Assembly: GCF_016808335.1 (NCBI RefSeq)
Contig: NC_053153.1
Location: 21,215,033-21,279,032 of the forward strand
DNA length: 64,000 nucleotides
Reading direction: 5' to 3'
Source: Panicum virgatum
Lineage: Eukaryota; Streptophyta; Magnoliopsida; Poales; Poaceae
Below, one piece after another: positions 34,155 to 46,242 of the stretch (positions within the stretch are counted from its first letter, which is position 1; the number at the start of each line of letters is the position of its first letter). Under the pieces are notes generated by a model. The model did no database searches and was not told where the DNA came from. It saw nothing but the letters and a program-made list of their open reading frames with translations. The position numbers were made by a program, and so were the translations under genes.

Positions 34155-34167
34155 ATCTCCCCCTTGA
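34155..34167 (-). promoter_or_regulatory. Polypurine tract
   Basis: On the minus strand the sequence TCAAGGGGGAGAT directly precedes the 3' LTR. This is the plus-strand primer for retrotransposon replication. Confidence 0.8.
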
Positions 34168-35547
34168 TGAGTGCATTGTCAACACACCACCTGAAAACAG
34201 AGAAGTGATAAAAAGAGAAGTAAGAAAGTGAAGAACTCAAGCAAGTGACAAAAAACTCAGAGAGACAAGGATAGTCACTTACTCAAGCAAAGATCGATCC
34301 CCTCAGACAAGGGCAACGGCTCGACGCAATCGATCAAAAGCCAAAACATGACTCCTCAAAGACAGAGGTAACGCTCGACGCAGTCATGCAAAGACGGAGA
34401 GAAAACCAGGAGCGAATCAAAGCAGAAACTCCCAAACTAAAGTTTTTCCCTCACAACAAGTGCAACTCTACCAAAATGATGCACTCTCGAAGCCCTGTGC
34501 ACAACATTTTTTTCAAAAATCAAACAAGTCTCCCCCTTGTTCGATCACTTCTCTCAAAATTCTCCCCCTTGTTGGCACATGCACACATCAAGCCTAAAAA
34601 GACCTAAAGCTCCCCCTAAAGCTGAAACTCCCCCTGAACAGATGCTATGCAATGAATGCAATGCAGGAGGTGTAAGTGAAAGCATTCAGGGATACAAGGA
34701 TATGAGCAACATCTAGTCACAAGCACGTGTGCATCCAAAAACAAGACCTGCATCTAGCTCAACAGGATATATCATATCAGTCTAGAGCTAGGCAAGTTCA
34801 GTTTGTGAGAAATAAAAGCATCACCCATGATCTAGCACTAACAAGTAGGGAATGGAAAGCAGTGCTACTCAAACTCATACAGGTGAGCCAAACTAGCCAA
34901 AACAAGTTGCCAACATTCATTTTTCAATCAAATTTATATCAAGCAATTCTTAATGCCAGGGGTTGAAAGCTTGTCAAGCTTTACTTAGCAACGAGACCAA
35001 GCCTATGCCAAAAGACAATCAGAAGATTAAAGCACTCGTTTCAGTCATACACAGCCTTGCCCGGGTTCTCACAAGTGCAAAGTGAGCCGTCCCGAAAGCT
35101 CGATCAGTGCGACAAGCAATCCCACCTGTATCTTTTCAACCCATTTCAAGAACAGTTCAAGCAAATTTATCAGATTTAGATCATTTCAAGTATGAATTGC
35201 TGAACGAAAAGCTACACTAGCATGAATAAGATAGCAAAGCATATCAACACGCCCTAACATGTTAGTAGCAAAGACAGGGTGATCATGTTTTCAGTTTTTC
35301 AAATCAAAATAGCTTAACTCAGATGATGTCATATACATAGTGGAGCAAACTATACATGATCAAATTTATCAACTCACACTAGCAGGTACTAGAAGATCAT
35401 AGCAATGTATACAAGAATGCTAGTGCAAGGGAGACAATGCAAAATGCAAACATGTACAATGCATATGCACAATGCAACTACCAAACCTAGAAAACCAAGA
35501 GAAGCAAAACAAAGACCTACCAAGCTAACCAAAACAAAAGTCAGCGA
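34168..35547 (-). other. Non-coding region between pol and the 3' LTR
   Basis: About 1.4 kb without an open frame. On the minus strand, polypurine-like AAGGGGGAGA or AGGGGGAG motifs recur at 34531-34640, a Sirevirus trait. No envelope-like frame is visible. Confidence 0.6.
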
Positions 35548-38500
35548 TCAAAAGGGGTAACAAACCCCAAGCTCCCCTCGCAAGCGAGCAAAGGTGTCCT
35601 GCTCTAGCGGTTTGGTGAGGATATCTGCGGTTTGCCTCTCTGAAGGGACATGGATCAGGTCTATGTGTCCTCTCTCATGGTTGTCTCGCAGGAAATGGAA
35701 TCGGATGTCTATGTGCTTGGTTCTGGAGTGTAGGACAGGGTTCTTTGCAATGCTAATGGCTGACATGTTGTCTACAAAAATGGGAACCCTACCGAAACTC
35801 AAGCCATAATCCTGCAAGGTTTGTTTCATCCAAAGTATCTGGGAGCAGCAGCTAGCAGCGGCAACATACTCAGCTTCTGTGGAAGAAAACGCTACACTAG
35901 CCTGCTTGCGAGAGGACCAAGACACCAAAGATGTACCGAGAAATTGACAAGTGCCGGATGTCGACTTGCGATCCAACCGACACCCACCGAAATCGGCATC
36001 AGAAAAGCCCACCAAAACCAGAGAAGAGTCCGCAGAGTACCAAAGACCAAATTCAGGGGTGAATTTTAGATACCTGAAGATGCGTTTCACCACCTGCCTG
36101 TGGGAGGTGCGCGGCGAAGCCTGATACCACGCGCAAAGGCAGACGCCGAACTGGATGTCCGGTCGCGTCGCTGTCAGGTACAAGAGAGAGCCGATCATGC
36201 TCCTATACTCCTTCTGGTCCACCGCCTCGCCGTCCAAGTCCTTATCAAGTGCCGTCGATGTACTGATCGGAGTCGGCTGAGGAGATAGGTCGCTCATGTT
36301 GAACTATCGCAGCAAGTCTCTAGTGTACTTGGCTTGATGGACAAAAGTGCCCTGAGGAGTTTGCTTGATCTGCAGCCCGAGGAAGAACTGCAATTCACCC
36401 ATCATGCTCATCTCGAACTCCCTGGACATCTGCTCAAAAAACTTAGAGACAAGAGCGTGAGAAGAGCCACCAAAGATAATATCATCCACGTATATCTGAA
36501 CTAAAAGAAAATCAGTGCCAGATCGCATGAGGAACAAAGTTTTATCAACACATCCCATTTTAAAGCCCTGAGCCTGCAAAAAGGTTTTTCAATCTATCAT
36601 ACCAAGCTCTAGGTGACTGTTTCAAACCATAAAGAGCTTTCTGAAGTTTATAAACACGGTTTGGAAACTTGGGATTTTTGAAACCAGGGGGTTGCTTCAC
36701 ATAAACCTCTTCTTCGATAAAACCATTCAAGAAGGCAGATTTAACATCCATTTGGAAAACCTTAAAACCCTTGGAAGCAGCAAATGCAAGAAAGATTCGA
36801 ATAGCTTCCAAACGAGCAACAGGGGCAAAAGTTTCCTTAAAATCAATACCCTCTTTTTGGCAAAACTCCTAGGCAAAAAGACGAGCCTTGTTTCGAACAA
36901 CCAAACCATCCTCACCCTGCTTGTTTTTGAAAACCCACTTCGTTCCGATGGGATTACAAGCAGGTGGAGACTCGACTAAGACCCAAACTTGGTTTCTTTC
37001 AAAATTTTCAAGTTCCTCATGCATGACATTGACCCAATTAGAATCAGAAAGAGCGTGTCCAATATCTTTGGGCTCAAAAGAGGCAACAAATGCTGAATGA
37101 GCAAAGCCAGCGATACTTGTTACTTTGGACCTGGTGACTCGCTCGTTGAGATCACCTAGCATCTGTTGAGGTGGATGGCGACGCTGAATGTGTCGCGGTG
37201 CTTCCCGTGTCGAAGTCGCCTCCTCCTCAACCAAAGCTGGTGCCTCCTCAGGTGCAGCTGGTGAAGCCTGAGTCACCTCCTCGATTAGCCCCCGAGAAGT
37301 AGACGTAGTCGGATCGGGGCCGTCGTCATCGTCCGAGCTCGTGGCAGAGATAACTGGGTCCACAGCACGCGTGGTAGCCTCAGCGTCGCCCTCTGCAGCT
37401 TCTTCCTCCTCATCTTCAAAGATGGAGGTGCCGAGCTCATCATCTCCTGCAACTTCAAAGACAAAATAATTGCACGGTGTAGTCTCGTCGAAAGTGACTT
37501 CACAAGTCTCTCTGACGATGTTAGTATCAATAATCAGCGCACGGTACGCTCTAGAGTGAGAAGCATAACCGAGAAAAATACCGTCAGACGAGCGAGACTC
37601 AAACTTATCAAAATTTCCATCTTTCAGCACAAAACACCGGCATCCGAAAACTCTGAGATGGTCAACACGGGGCTGGCGTCCAAACCGCAACTCATAAAAA
37701 GTCCTGTGCATGAAAGCACGCAAGAAAATGCGGTTGGACACGTAACAAGCGGTGTTAACCGCCTCAGCCCAGTATTTGCGAGGAGTCCTATGCTCATTGA
37801 GCATCGTCCTCGCCATCTCAACCAGCGTCCGATTCTTCCGCTCTACAACTCCATTCTGTTGTGGAGTGTAAGGAGAAGAATACTGGTGTTCAAGCCCTTG
37901 ATCACTGCAAAAGGCGTCAAAACGAGCGTTTTTGAATTCTGTGCCATTGTCACTGCGGATCGCTCTCATGGCCTGGGGTAACTCGTTTTTCAACCTCAAG
38001 ATCAAGTCTCGAACAAACTCGAAAGCCTCATCCTTGGTTCTCATGAGAAAGACCCAAGAATAGTGAGAAAAATCGTCCACGATCACAAGAACGTACCACT
38101 TCCCACCAACAGACATCAACCGAGAAGGACCGACAGTGTCCATGTGTAGCAACTCTCCAGGGTGAGAGGTCATCTCCTGATTAACAGGCGGATGTGAAGT
38201 GGCAATCATCTTCCCGTGGCGACACGGATGGCAAACAAGGTCCTTTTCAAACTTCAATTTGGGCAATCCTCGGATCAGGCCAAGTGAGCTCAGTCTCGAC
38301 AACAAGTCAAAGCTCAAATGTCCAAGTCTCCTATGCCACTTCCATAGATCAGAAGAAGGACCAGCCATCAAGCAATGAGAAGGGCCAAAAGGAGTTCCAG
38401 AGAAGTCAACCAAGAAAAACCCGATCGCGAGGTGTAATCTGGCAAACCAAATCTCCCCTGGAATCCAAAACACGCGAACAACCCTCCTTAAAGCGAACCT

Positions 38501-38825
38501 CAAACCCCTCATCAAGAAGTTGCGAAACAGAGAGCAAATTAAAGCCAAGATTCGAAACCAAAGCAACTTCTCTCAGGGTAAAGCGATCAGAAACTCGAAC
38601 AGCGCCAAGTCCACGTACCTTTCCTCTTCCATTATCCCCGAACACAATGTACTCCTTTGAGCGCATCGGGGTGAGGCTGGAGAACCATTTGTCATTCTCG
38701 GTCATATAGCGCGAACAACCGGAGTCCATGATCCACCTGTTCTCCAAGCCTCCGACCTGCACATTAGTAGTGAGACAAAGGGTGAGCAAATGTCTCAACA
38801 CTGGGGTTAGCAAAGTGAGAAGCAA
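35548..38825 (-). pseudogene. Copia pol: protease, integrase, RT, RNase H (broken)
   Basis: In order on the minus strand: aspartic protease with MDSGCSRY, the GAG-pre-integrase HRRLGH and CHPC zinc site, the integrase core with MDTVGP and SDNGTEF, reverse transcriptase with [10 protein letters not shown] and YVDD, and RNase H with SDADFGG and STEAEY, ending in a TKPL tail. The frame is broken by shifts near 38770, 38415 and 36575 and by stops at 36869 and about 36303. Several stops are C-to-T type changes. Confidence 0.92.
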
Positions 38826-39048
38826 ACCAGTGTTGAGCCATTTGCTCTACAGAAGAGTTAGCAAAATCAGGCAAAGCGTATCCCCCATCCCATCTACCGC
38901 GTGACTGACGAACACCACCGCGAGGAAAGCGTGGAGCCTCAAAACCTCCTCCAAAGCCTCGGTCCCGTGGTCCATAGCCGTACTGAAAACGACCAGGAGC
39001 ACGACCGGCAAAGCGACCACCCGCTGGAGCACGGTAACCACCACCGTC

Positions 39049-41553
39049 TCACTGACCTCCACCTACACGACGCGCCCTAGCATCTCGCCTATCAGTACGC
39101 CGAGAAGGACCATGCACCCGAGCAGAGTACATGTCTGCGTTCCGTCTCTCCTGCTCTCTCCTCGCAGCCCGCTTCCTCCTGAAGCAAAACTCCTCCAGGT
39201 GACCTTCCCTGTCACAGAACTCGCAGTGGTACCTCACCTCACGCTTGGGAGGTGGAGGCCTAGCCTGCGGACGGGGAGGAGCAGCCCTCTTTTTTTGGGC
39301 AACACGGGTTGTGGCAGCAGGGAGCGTGTCGAGGGAGTTCCTCAGCTCATTGGGCTTTGGAACCCAAATCTGCTTCTGCGGAGGTGCTTTTGGTGGTTCT
39401 TTAAGCACACCATCCGCGGGGTCAACAAGCGAAGGTTGTGTGCTCGTGCTAGCAGTGTTTCCAGCAGCCTTGCCAATCTTACCATACAACCTGTTAAAGT
39501 CTGACTTCGTGTATGTGTAACCGACCCCAGACCCATCACCACGCTTGAACTGCTTAATCATCATGCCCAACTGCGGCTCACTGCTAGAAACCCAACTCAG
39601 AATTGCCCTAAGATAGGTATTCTCGTTCTCTAAGTTGGCTTTCTCTACCGCAAGACTATCTAAATCAGCAATCAAACCAGGGCAAACAGAGCAGTCAATA
39701 GGTGGGCTAGACTCTACGACCTTAGTCTTTCCAAAAGACTTGATCAAAGCGTTCTTCTCCTCTAGCTCCAACCTAAGCGTGGGACAAAGCTTACAAGCGC
39801 CAAGCAAAGCAGGCCTAGATCTAAGCTCCTCTAGTTCACAAACAACAGTAGCAAACTTGGACTGTAAAGAAGCTAGATCAGACTTGAAGATAGGACACTC
39901 ATCGCATTCAAGCACATCACTAACAATGGGAGCGTCCTTGACAAGTTCAAGCTCATGCTTGGCCTTGGCTAGCTCGTGAGACACGTCAGAAAGCGAAGTC
40001 TTAGCAACATCTAAGTTCGCGACGTTCTCATCATGCTTGGCACGGAGAGCAACAAGATCATTCATGTGAGATATGCAGCCAGCACACTCATCCTCACTAG
40101 ATTTCTCCCTAGCACAAGCCAGCTCAGCCCTAAGCTTTCTACGCTCTCTAGCTGCTTCCTTAAGCAGCCTCTTCTGGTTGTCGAGAGCGGCGTACAACTC
40201 CCTAACCTCTGTATCAAGCAGGTCGATCGTGGAGTTTACCTCTGAATCGCTCTCGGATCCAGGAGAAGAGCCGGAGTGCGTCGGTGTAGCATGTCCACCC
40301 GAAGACGCACGAGCACCATCGGCTTCGCCCGCCATGGTGCAGAAGCTCTTGCGCCGACCGGCCGCCAAGCAAAGGCCGATGAAGCCGGTGGCTTCCTTGT
40401 CCCGCTTCTTCTTCTTCTTGTCGTCGTCGTCGGAGATCGGTGAAGAAGAGCGGTCGGTGTCGGAGCTCTTGTCGAGGTCGCTGAGCTGCGCCAGGAAGGC
40501 CTTCTCCCGCTTCTTGGCCTTGTACTGGAAGCGCTTCTTGAGCGACTCCTTGTCGAAGCGTCCTCCCCGGTCACGACTGCGGTGCTTGTGGCACCGACGC
40601 TCCTTGTTGGAGCCTCCCTCGTCGCGATCACGGTGGCGGTAGTAGTCGAAGGAGTTGTTCTGGCCACCGCTGGACTTCTTGGGACAATCGGCGACGAAGT
40701 GGTTCAGATCGCCGCAGTTGTAGCACCCGGGGTTTTTCTTCCTCTGCCTGTTGTGGTAGATGCGCTGGAACTTGCTGATCAGGAGGCACAAGTCGTTGTT
40801 GCCCAGCGTCTCCAGCTGCTCATCTGAAATAGAAGGCAAAGAGGCAAGAGAAAAGCCAATAGCAGAGTTAGCATTAGAGCTCGATCCACCTGGGCCAGTC
40901 ACAAGAGTGACGCTTTTGGAAGGTGGGGCACCATTGAGCTTGGCTCGTGTCTGGTTATCCACCTCCGTGGCCTTGAGCTTGCTGAAAAGCTCGTTCATGG
41001 TCAGAGTCTCATAGCCTTCAGACTCAATAATCGTGTTCACCTTGAGATCCCACACAGAGCGATCAAGTGCGTAAAACAACTTGAGGGCCTTCTCGTGCTC
41101 TGTGTACTCAAGGGCACCAGCAGATCTGTTCGCATTTACCTTGTTCACAATCGACTGAAAACGACTGAACATCTGGTCAATGCTCTCACCCGGCTCCTGT
41201 GTGAAGTTCTCGTACTCACGCCGGTGAGTCTCGAACAGTCTGGCATTCACCTGAGGTGTACCCTCGTGGTAGTTCTCAAGGCACGTCCAAATTTTGTGAG
41301 CTTCCTGAAAACCCTGGACGCGTGAGAACTCCGCATGAGAAACGCCAGCGAACAAGGCATTGACGGCCTTGGCGTTAGTCTCGTGCTGGGTCACCTGGAG
41401 AGGTGTGGTCCGAACAGCAAGCACCTCGTAAAGGTGGTTCGTGGTAATCTCCCAGACATCGGCTCCCATGCTCTGCAGGAAGGCTCTCATGTGAACCTTC
41501 CAGTAGGCATAGTCCTCGCCGGAAAACACCGGGATCTTAACAAGACTCGCCAT
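39049..41553 (-). CDS. Sirevirus gag polyprotein
   Basis: 834 residues from the ATG at 41553 (MASLVKIPVF start). A Copia-type gag domain occupies about residues 5-250, and a CCHC zinc knuckle CYNCGDLNHFVADC follows at about 298. Then comes a long Ser-rich and coiled-coil region with repeated Cys-x2-Cys pairs. The frame stops at TGA (39049-39051) but the same frame continues sensibly beyond it to about 38770, so this stop is a recent CGA-to-TGA change before the RG-rich end of gag. The upstream 44 codons of the open frame lie in the leader/LTR and are not counted. Confidence 0.85.
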   Translation of the reverse strand: MASLVKIPVFSGEDYAYWKVHMRAFLQSMGADVWEITTNHLYEVLAVRTTPLQVTQHETNAKAVNALFAGVSHAEFSRVQGFQEAHKIWTCLENYHEGTPQVNARLFETHRREYENFTQEPGESIDQMFSRFQSIVNKVNANRSAGALEYTEHEKALKLFYALDRSVWDLKVNTIIESEGYETLTMNELFSKLKATEVDNQTRAKLNGAPPSKSVTLVTGPGGSSSNANSAIGFSLASLPSISDEQLETLGNNDLCLLISKFQRIYHNRQRKKNPGCYNCGDLNHFVADCPKKSSGGQNNSFDYYRHRDRDEGGSNKERRCHKHRSRDRGGRFDKESLKKRFQYKAKKREKAFLAQLSDLDKSSDTDRSSSPISDDDDKKKKKRDKEATGFIGLCLAAGRRKSFCTMAGEADGARASSGGHATPTHSGSSPGSESDSEVNSTIDLLDTEVRELYAALDNQKRLLKEAARERRKLRAELACAREKSSEDECAGCISHMNDLVALRAKHDENVANLDVAKTSLSDVSHELAKAKHELELVKDAPIVSDVLECDECPIFKSDLASLQSKFATVVCELEELRSRPALLGACKLCPTLRLELEEKNALIKSFGKTKVVESSPPIDCSVCPGLIADLDSLAVEKANLENENTYLRAILSWVSSSEPQLGMMIKQFKRGDGSGVGYTYTKSDFNRLYGKIGKAAGNTASTSTQPSLVDPADGVLKEPPKAPPQKQIWVPKPNELRNSLDTLPAATTRVAQKKRAAPPRPQARPPPPKREVRYHCEFCDREGHLEEFCFRRKRAARREQERRNADMYSARVHGPSRRTDRRDARARRVGGGQ

Positions 41554-41603
41554 GGTCGCCGAGTGCTTTTCGAACCGGTTAAGGTACTGAAAACCGCAAC
41601 CAA

Positions 41604-41616
41604 GCTCTGATACCAA
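41604..41616 (-). promoter_or_regulatory. Primer binding site
   Basis: TTGGTATCAGAGC on the minus strand is complementary to the 3' end of initiator methionine tRNA, as in most plant Copia elements. It is one base from the LTR. Confidence 0.9.
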
Positions 41617-41617
41617 T

Positions 41618-43227
41618 TGAGGGACCGAAGCCGGCGACCAGAGGGGGGTGAATGGGAGCCGATCAAAATTTCTTCCGAAATTCAAACCGTCGGCCTATAT
41701 CCCAAAAATCACCCAAGCCCTCAAGCGTTCTGGCCAAAGTTTGGAATAGCTATGGAAAAGCTAAACCAACACAAAAGGACTCGAACGAGCGAGTGAAACA
41801 CGAAGCAAACCGAAAGCGAATTGGGAAAACTACAGAACTGATCTGCCAGGACCAGTCTGACCGGTGCACTAGACTGGTCTGACCGGTCGTGACTGTTCAA
41901 AAATTGGCAGACCGGTCTGACCGGTGGCACCCAGAAACCCCCGAAAACTTGGATTCAAACGATGAATCTCAACCAAACGACCACGAAAATCGATGAAACT
42001 TGGGGAATAGCTTTGCCCCTACCCCGTGAACATAACCCTAAAAGATCTCGTCCTAAAGATAAACAAATCTTGAGAATTCGAGGGGAGATCAAGAGAGATT
42101 GGGGTTTTCTCAAAAATTCAAGAACTCCAATTCTGAAGAGCTCGTGATTCCAGAGGGTTTAGGACGAAGCTAGGAGCACGGGAATCACTCCAAAGGGCTC
42201 TATGAAATGTCGCAATCAAGTGCATCAAAATCGAAACGAAAATCCATCACAAAAAGCACAAGAGGGACATAATTGGATTGATTCAAAATCCCAGAGGGCA
42301 CAAGGAGGATGGGGCCTCCTTTCCCAATCAAATCTAATACAAAGTCTCACAAATCCATGGACAAATCCTACTCTAAAGAGAGGAACGGAGGGAGAGGAAC
42401 ACAGGGGTGGCGGCCTGGAGAACAGAAGAGTCCACGAACAGATTGCAAAAGCCGCAATTAACCTAACACAAGTGAACGGGTATTTATACCCGCGGGACCG
42501 GTCAGACTGGTACGCTGGACCGGTCAGACCGGTTGATTAGACCGGTCAGACCGTTGCCAGGGACCGGTCAGACCGGTTGGCCTGCAGCACCCCCTGTACA
42601 CGATCTCATCCGACGGCCGAGGTTCTTTCTTCAAAATGAAGTCTTCTCCGCGATGCCGCCGTCTTGATGAAGATTCAGTCCGCGGTTTTGGAGGGTCCGT
42701 GAAACCCGGGTAGGTGGCCGGTTTTGAGAAAACCGCCAAAACCTCACGCGCGGGAAGATTCCCGCCTCCACGCCGTGGCCCTAGACGCCGTTCCCGCCTC
42801 GGCCTTCTGATGGCCCTAGACGCCGCCCGACGCCCGTCACCTCCTCGCCCACAGCGAGGCCCTAGACGCCGTCGACGCCCGTCACCTCCGTCAATCCCGA
42901 GACCGACGCCCGTGCCTCCACGACTTGGCGTCTTCAACCGCCGTCCGCCTCCTTGGTTTTGTGGCGCAAACCAAGAAACCCGCATTCCGTCGCCGCTTGC
43001 GCCCTCGATCTAGGAGTGATGCCACAGCTGCCGCCCGGTCCGAGCTCCGGTCCCGGCTGCCCTTCACCGCCGTCCACCGCATGGTCCATCGGCCACAGCA
43101 CCTCCACGGCAGCTCCCCGTCGACACTCGACGCCCGTGTACCTGCAATCCAAAGACCAAGCGCACGATCACACCGCACGGTTGATAATTCACTCATCACA
43201 GGCAGGATAGAATACTCTCGTTCCTCA
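41618..43227 (-). repeat. 5' LTR of the Sirevirus
   Basis: 1610 bp. Nearly identical to the other LTR, but carries extra CCGGTCAGACCGG-type palindromes at about 42497-42560 that the left LTR lacks, and lacks one of the left copies near 41915. Confidence 0.9.
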
Positions 43228-43232
43228 ATATT

Positions 43233-43984
43233 CTATGAATCCGGTGGAGCATATGTTGCCTGAAACATATGACTTGAATGACTTGGGCCCCGTTCAGTTC
43301 GCGATTTTGGGATGAAAAGTTACTGTAGCATAGTTCATTGTTGCTTGACAAATAATGTCCAATCATGAACTAATTAGGCTTAGAAAATTCATCTCGTGCT
43401 AATCAGTTAGACTGTGTAATTAGTTATTTTTTCAGCTACATTTAATGCTCCATGTATGTGTTCGAAAATTCGATGCGACGGTTACTGTAGCAAACTTTTT
43501 GGGAAGTGAACGGGGCCTTGGATTCATGGTGGCCAACAAGTATGTGATAATGTGAAGACAGGAAGAAAAATCCCTGCAGAAGAAGGTTGTGGTAGCTTTT
43601 TGCCTGAAACACGGGTGGAAGCTATTGCGCCTCAGCCTGATCCTAGGACCTAGCTGAATGAAGATGATGCACCATGAAAACAAACAAAGATATCTCTGAG
43701 TTCTTTGGGGAAGAACAAAATGGAGGGCGCTAGAAACACATCTGCGTTCTGACTGAGTTCCGAGCTAAGCGAGCAGCACTCATATGAAGTTGCTGATGAA
43801 TGTTCCAGATGGAGCTAGAAATAATTGAATACCTCCCATACTTGCTGCAAGTGTCAGGTTTGATGCTTGCAGAAAAGATGCTTTAACTTTACATGACTAG
43901 TTCTCTAGTTGAGGTATCAGTTGTAATCTACGACAAAATTGAATGGTCGAATATGACGGGTCAATGATCTAGTTCGATGTTCTT
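43233..43984 (+). pseudogene. Decayed MAPR copy B, piece 3 (exon 3)
   Basis: It resumes at CTATGAATCCGGTGGAGC, as in copy A at 18081, and continues to TTCGATGTTCTTC, matching 18692. It has an internal deletion after GCATATGTTG and is split by a MITE at 43286-43517. Outside the MITE it reads like copy A, including GGAAGAAAAATCCCTGCAG. Homology ends at the same place in both copies. Confidence 0.85.
43286..43517. mobile_element. 232-bp MITE inside pseudogene B
   Basis: Ends GGCCCCGTTCAGTTC and, reverse-complemented, GGCCCCGTTCACTTC. The empty site is seen in copy A (GAATGACTTGGATTC), which proves the boundaries and a 3-bp TTG duplication. A related element is at 50412-50641. Confidence 0.92.
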
Positions 43985-44236
43985 CACGATCTAAAAAAGA
44001 GATGCGTTGTTCCTGTTCCATCATGTATGCAACTCTCCCCTGGAGCAGCAACTTCCAATGTTTCAACATCTTTCAAATGTTTAGTATATGTAGCCAATAC
44101 TTCATTCATACATAACTACTACTTTTTCATGTGCGACATAAGCCGGCAAACTCTGCGACAAATACTAGTTTCTTTTTTCTGTTGCGAAACAACTATGTAC
44201 TTTGCATCAAATACTGACGCCGAGAGGTCGATCATG

Positions 44237-46242
44237 ATCTATGTTATTGCTTCGGATGAAAGGGTTTTCATCTAAATGGATTGAGTGGATCAAATCCTTC
44301 ATCTCAGGCGGGAGCGTAGAAATCAATGTCAATGATGAGATAGGTCCGTTTTTTCAAACGAAAAAAGGCCTCCAACAAGGAGACCCTCTCTCACCCATTC
44401 TATTTAACTTAGTAGCCGATATGCTTGCACTTTTCATCAACCGAGCAAAAATAGAGGATCCGCTAATGGGTGTTGTGCCGCACCTAGTCGAAGGCGGAAT
44501 CTCCATCCTACAATACGCTGATGACACCATACTCTTTTTGGAACATAACCTAGAACACGCTCAAAACATGAAGCTAATCCTTTGTGCCTTTGAACTGTTA
44601 TCGGGGTGGAAAATAAATTTCCATAAGAGCGAGCTTTTCTGCTTTGGCGAGGCAAAGGAATGCGAAAATCAGTACATGCAGTTGTTTGGTTGTAATACCG
44701 GTACCTTTCCAATTCGTTACCTAGGAATTCCAATCCATTATCAGAGATTGTCTAATAGCGATTGGTTGAAGGTACAAGAACAATTTGAGAAGCGTCTCGG
44801 TAGCTGGAAAGGGAAGAACCTTTCTACAGGAGGACGGCTAACATTAATCAACTCTGTTCTTAGCAGCCTGTATATAATGTCCTTCTTTGAGATTCCAAAA
44901 GGAGCCCGTAAAAAGCTGGACTACTTTCGATCACGCTTCTTCTGGCAGAGTGACGAACACAAACGAAAATATCGACTAGCTAAGTGGGATATCCTATGCC
45001 AACCCAAAGAACAAGGAGGCTTAGGGATACAAAACTTAGAACTAAAAAACATCGCTTTGCTTAGCAAATGATTGTACCGCTTGTTAACAACAGACGACAC
45101 TTGGCAGCAGATCCTACGTAACAAGTACCTAGGAACTAAGTCTATAGTGAGTGTCTAGTGGAAAAGTGGAGATTTACATTTTTGGGCAAGCCTGATGAAA
45201 GTTAATAGTGACTTCCTTAGATTTGGATCATTCACCATCAAGAATGGGCCCAAATTAGATTCTGGGAAGACATATGGCTGGGCAACAGACCACTGTGTCA
45301 ACAATATCCGCAACTCTACAATATGGTCAGGAAAAAACGGGATACGGTGGGAGAGGTGCTCTCTACACCATCACCCAATCTATCTTGGCGTAGAGACATC
45401 ATTGGTCAGCATTTAACGCGGTGGAATATCCTGGTATCCCGTCTGGTTCACATCAATCTTACAGAAGAACAAGATGAGTTCAAGTGGGAATTAGACTCGA
45501 CAGGTGTTTTTACAGTTAAAACACATTATCGTGCGTTAATCAACCAGAATGTTCCCAATACAAATAAAAAACTTTGGAAGCTGAAAGCACCTCTAAAAAT
45601 TAAAATCTTCCTATGGTACCTCAGAAGAGGCGTTATCCTCACAAAAGATAACTTCGCAAAATGTAACTGGCAGGGTAACCAACAGTGTTGTTTCTGTCAC
45701 GAAAATGAAACGATTTAGCATGTGTTCTTCGACTGCCGCCTCACACGGATGGTATGGGCAACAGTTCACACGGCATGGGGGGCTATGCAAACCTGCCAAT
45801 ATAGCCAATCTATTTAATCGGGTGGCTTAATGGAATACCTAAACCTTATAAACCTCTTATCCTTGTAGGTGCAGCAGCCATTTATTGGTCAGTCTGGCTC
45901 TGCAGAAACGCTGTTGTATTTGAAAACAAATAATCTTCCTTTTTGCAGGTACTCTACATGACTACGCATTGGCTATGTATTTGGGCTACCCTACAACAGC
46001 CTACTTCCAGGGAGACGCTTGTTGCGGGTTCTCAATTATTGGAGCAGGTGGCCAAGGATGTTTGTACCCAGGCACATGGGTGGCGATATAGTCTGAGGAT
46101 TGATAGTCACTAGTGTGTCGGTTATCTAAAATTCTGGTAAGGCTGTGTGCATTCTAGCAGAGGTCGGAAATATTTCAAGGAGTTGTATCCCTCGATATAA
46201 CAACTTGAAATTAATAAAATTTCCCTTTTCAAAAAAAAAAAC
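44237..46242 (+). mobile_element. 5'-truncated L1-type LINE
   Basis: Begins inside the reverse-transcriptase domain (KGFSSKWIEWI segment). It has the GLQQGDPLSP motif and the catalytic YADD at 44514-44525, then GRLTLINSVL and the C-terminal zf-RVT region with FLWYLRRG and CCFCHENE. The frame has stops at 45069 and 45717 and shifts near 45160 and 45310. It ends with AATAAAATTTCCC and a poly-A of about 10 at 46232. A target duplication was not confidently identified. Confidence 0.88.

Larger units (their letters stand above)
32566..43227 (-). mobile_element. Sirevirus-type Copia LTR retrotransposon
   Basis: This is a full-length 10.66-kb element with both LTRs (32566-34154 and 41618-43227, TGAGGGACC...TTCCTCA). 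Target duplications are ATGTT (32561-32565) and ATATT (43228-43232), differing at one base. The primer site TTGGTATCAGAGC (initiator Met tRNA type) lies beside the right LTR and a polypurine tract AAGGGGGAGAT beside the left. The order gag-protease-integrase-RT-RNase H defines Copia. A long coiled-coil gag, LTR palindromes of the ACCGGTCTGACCGGT type and extra polypurine-like tracts at 34520-34640 fit Sireviruses. It interrupts MAPR copy B at exon 3. Stops and frameshifts make it non-autonomous. Confidence 0.95.

Noticed and set aside
33195..34240. Open frames inside the Sirevirus LTR
   Set aside because: They lie within LTR sequence, recur in the other LTR with differences, and have no domain.
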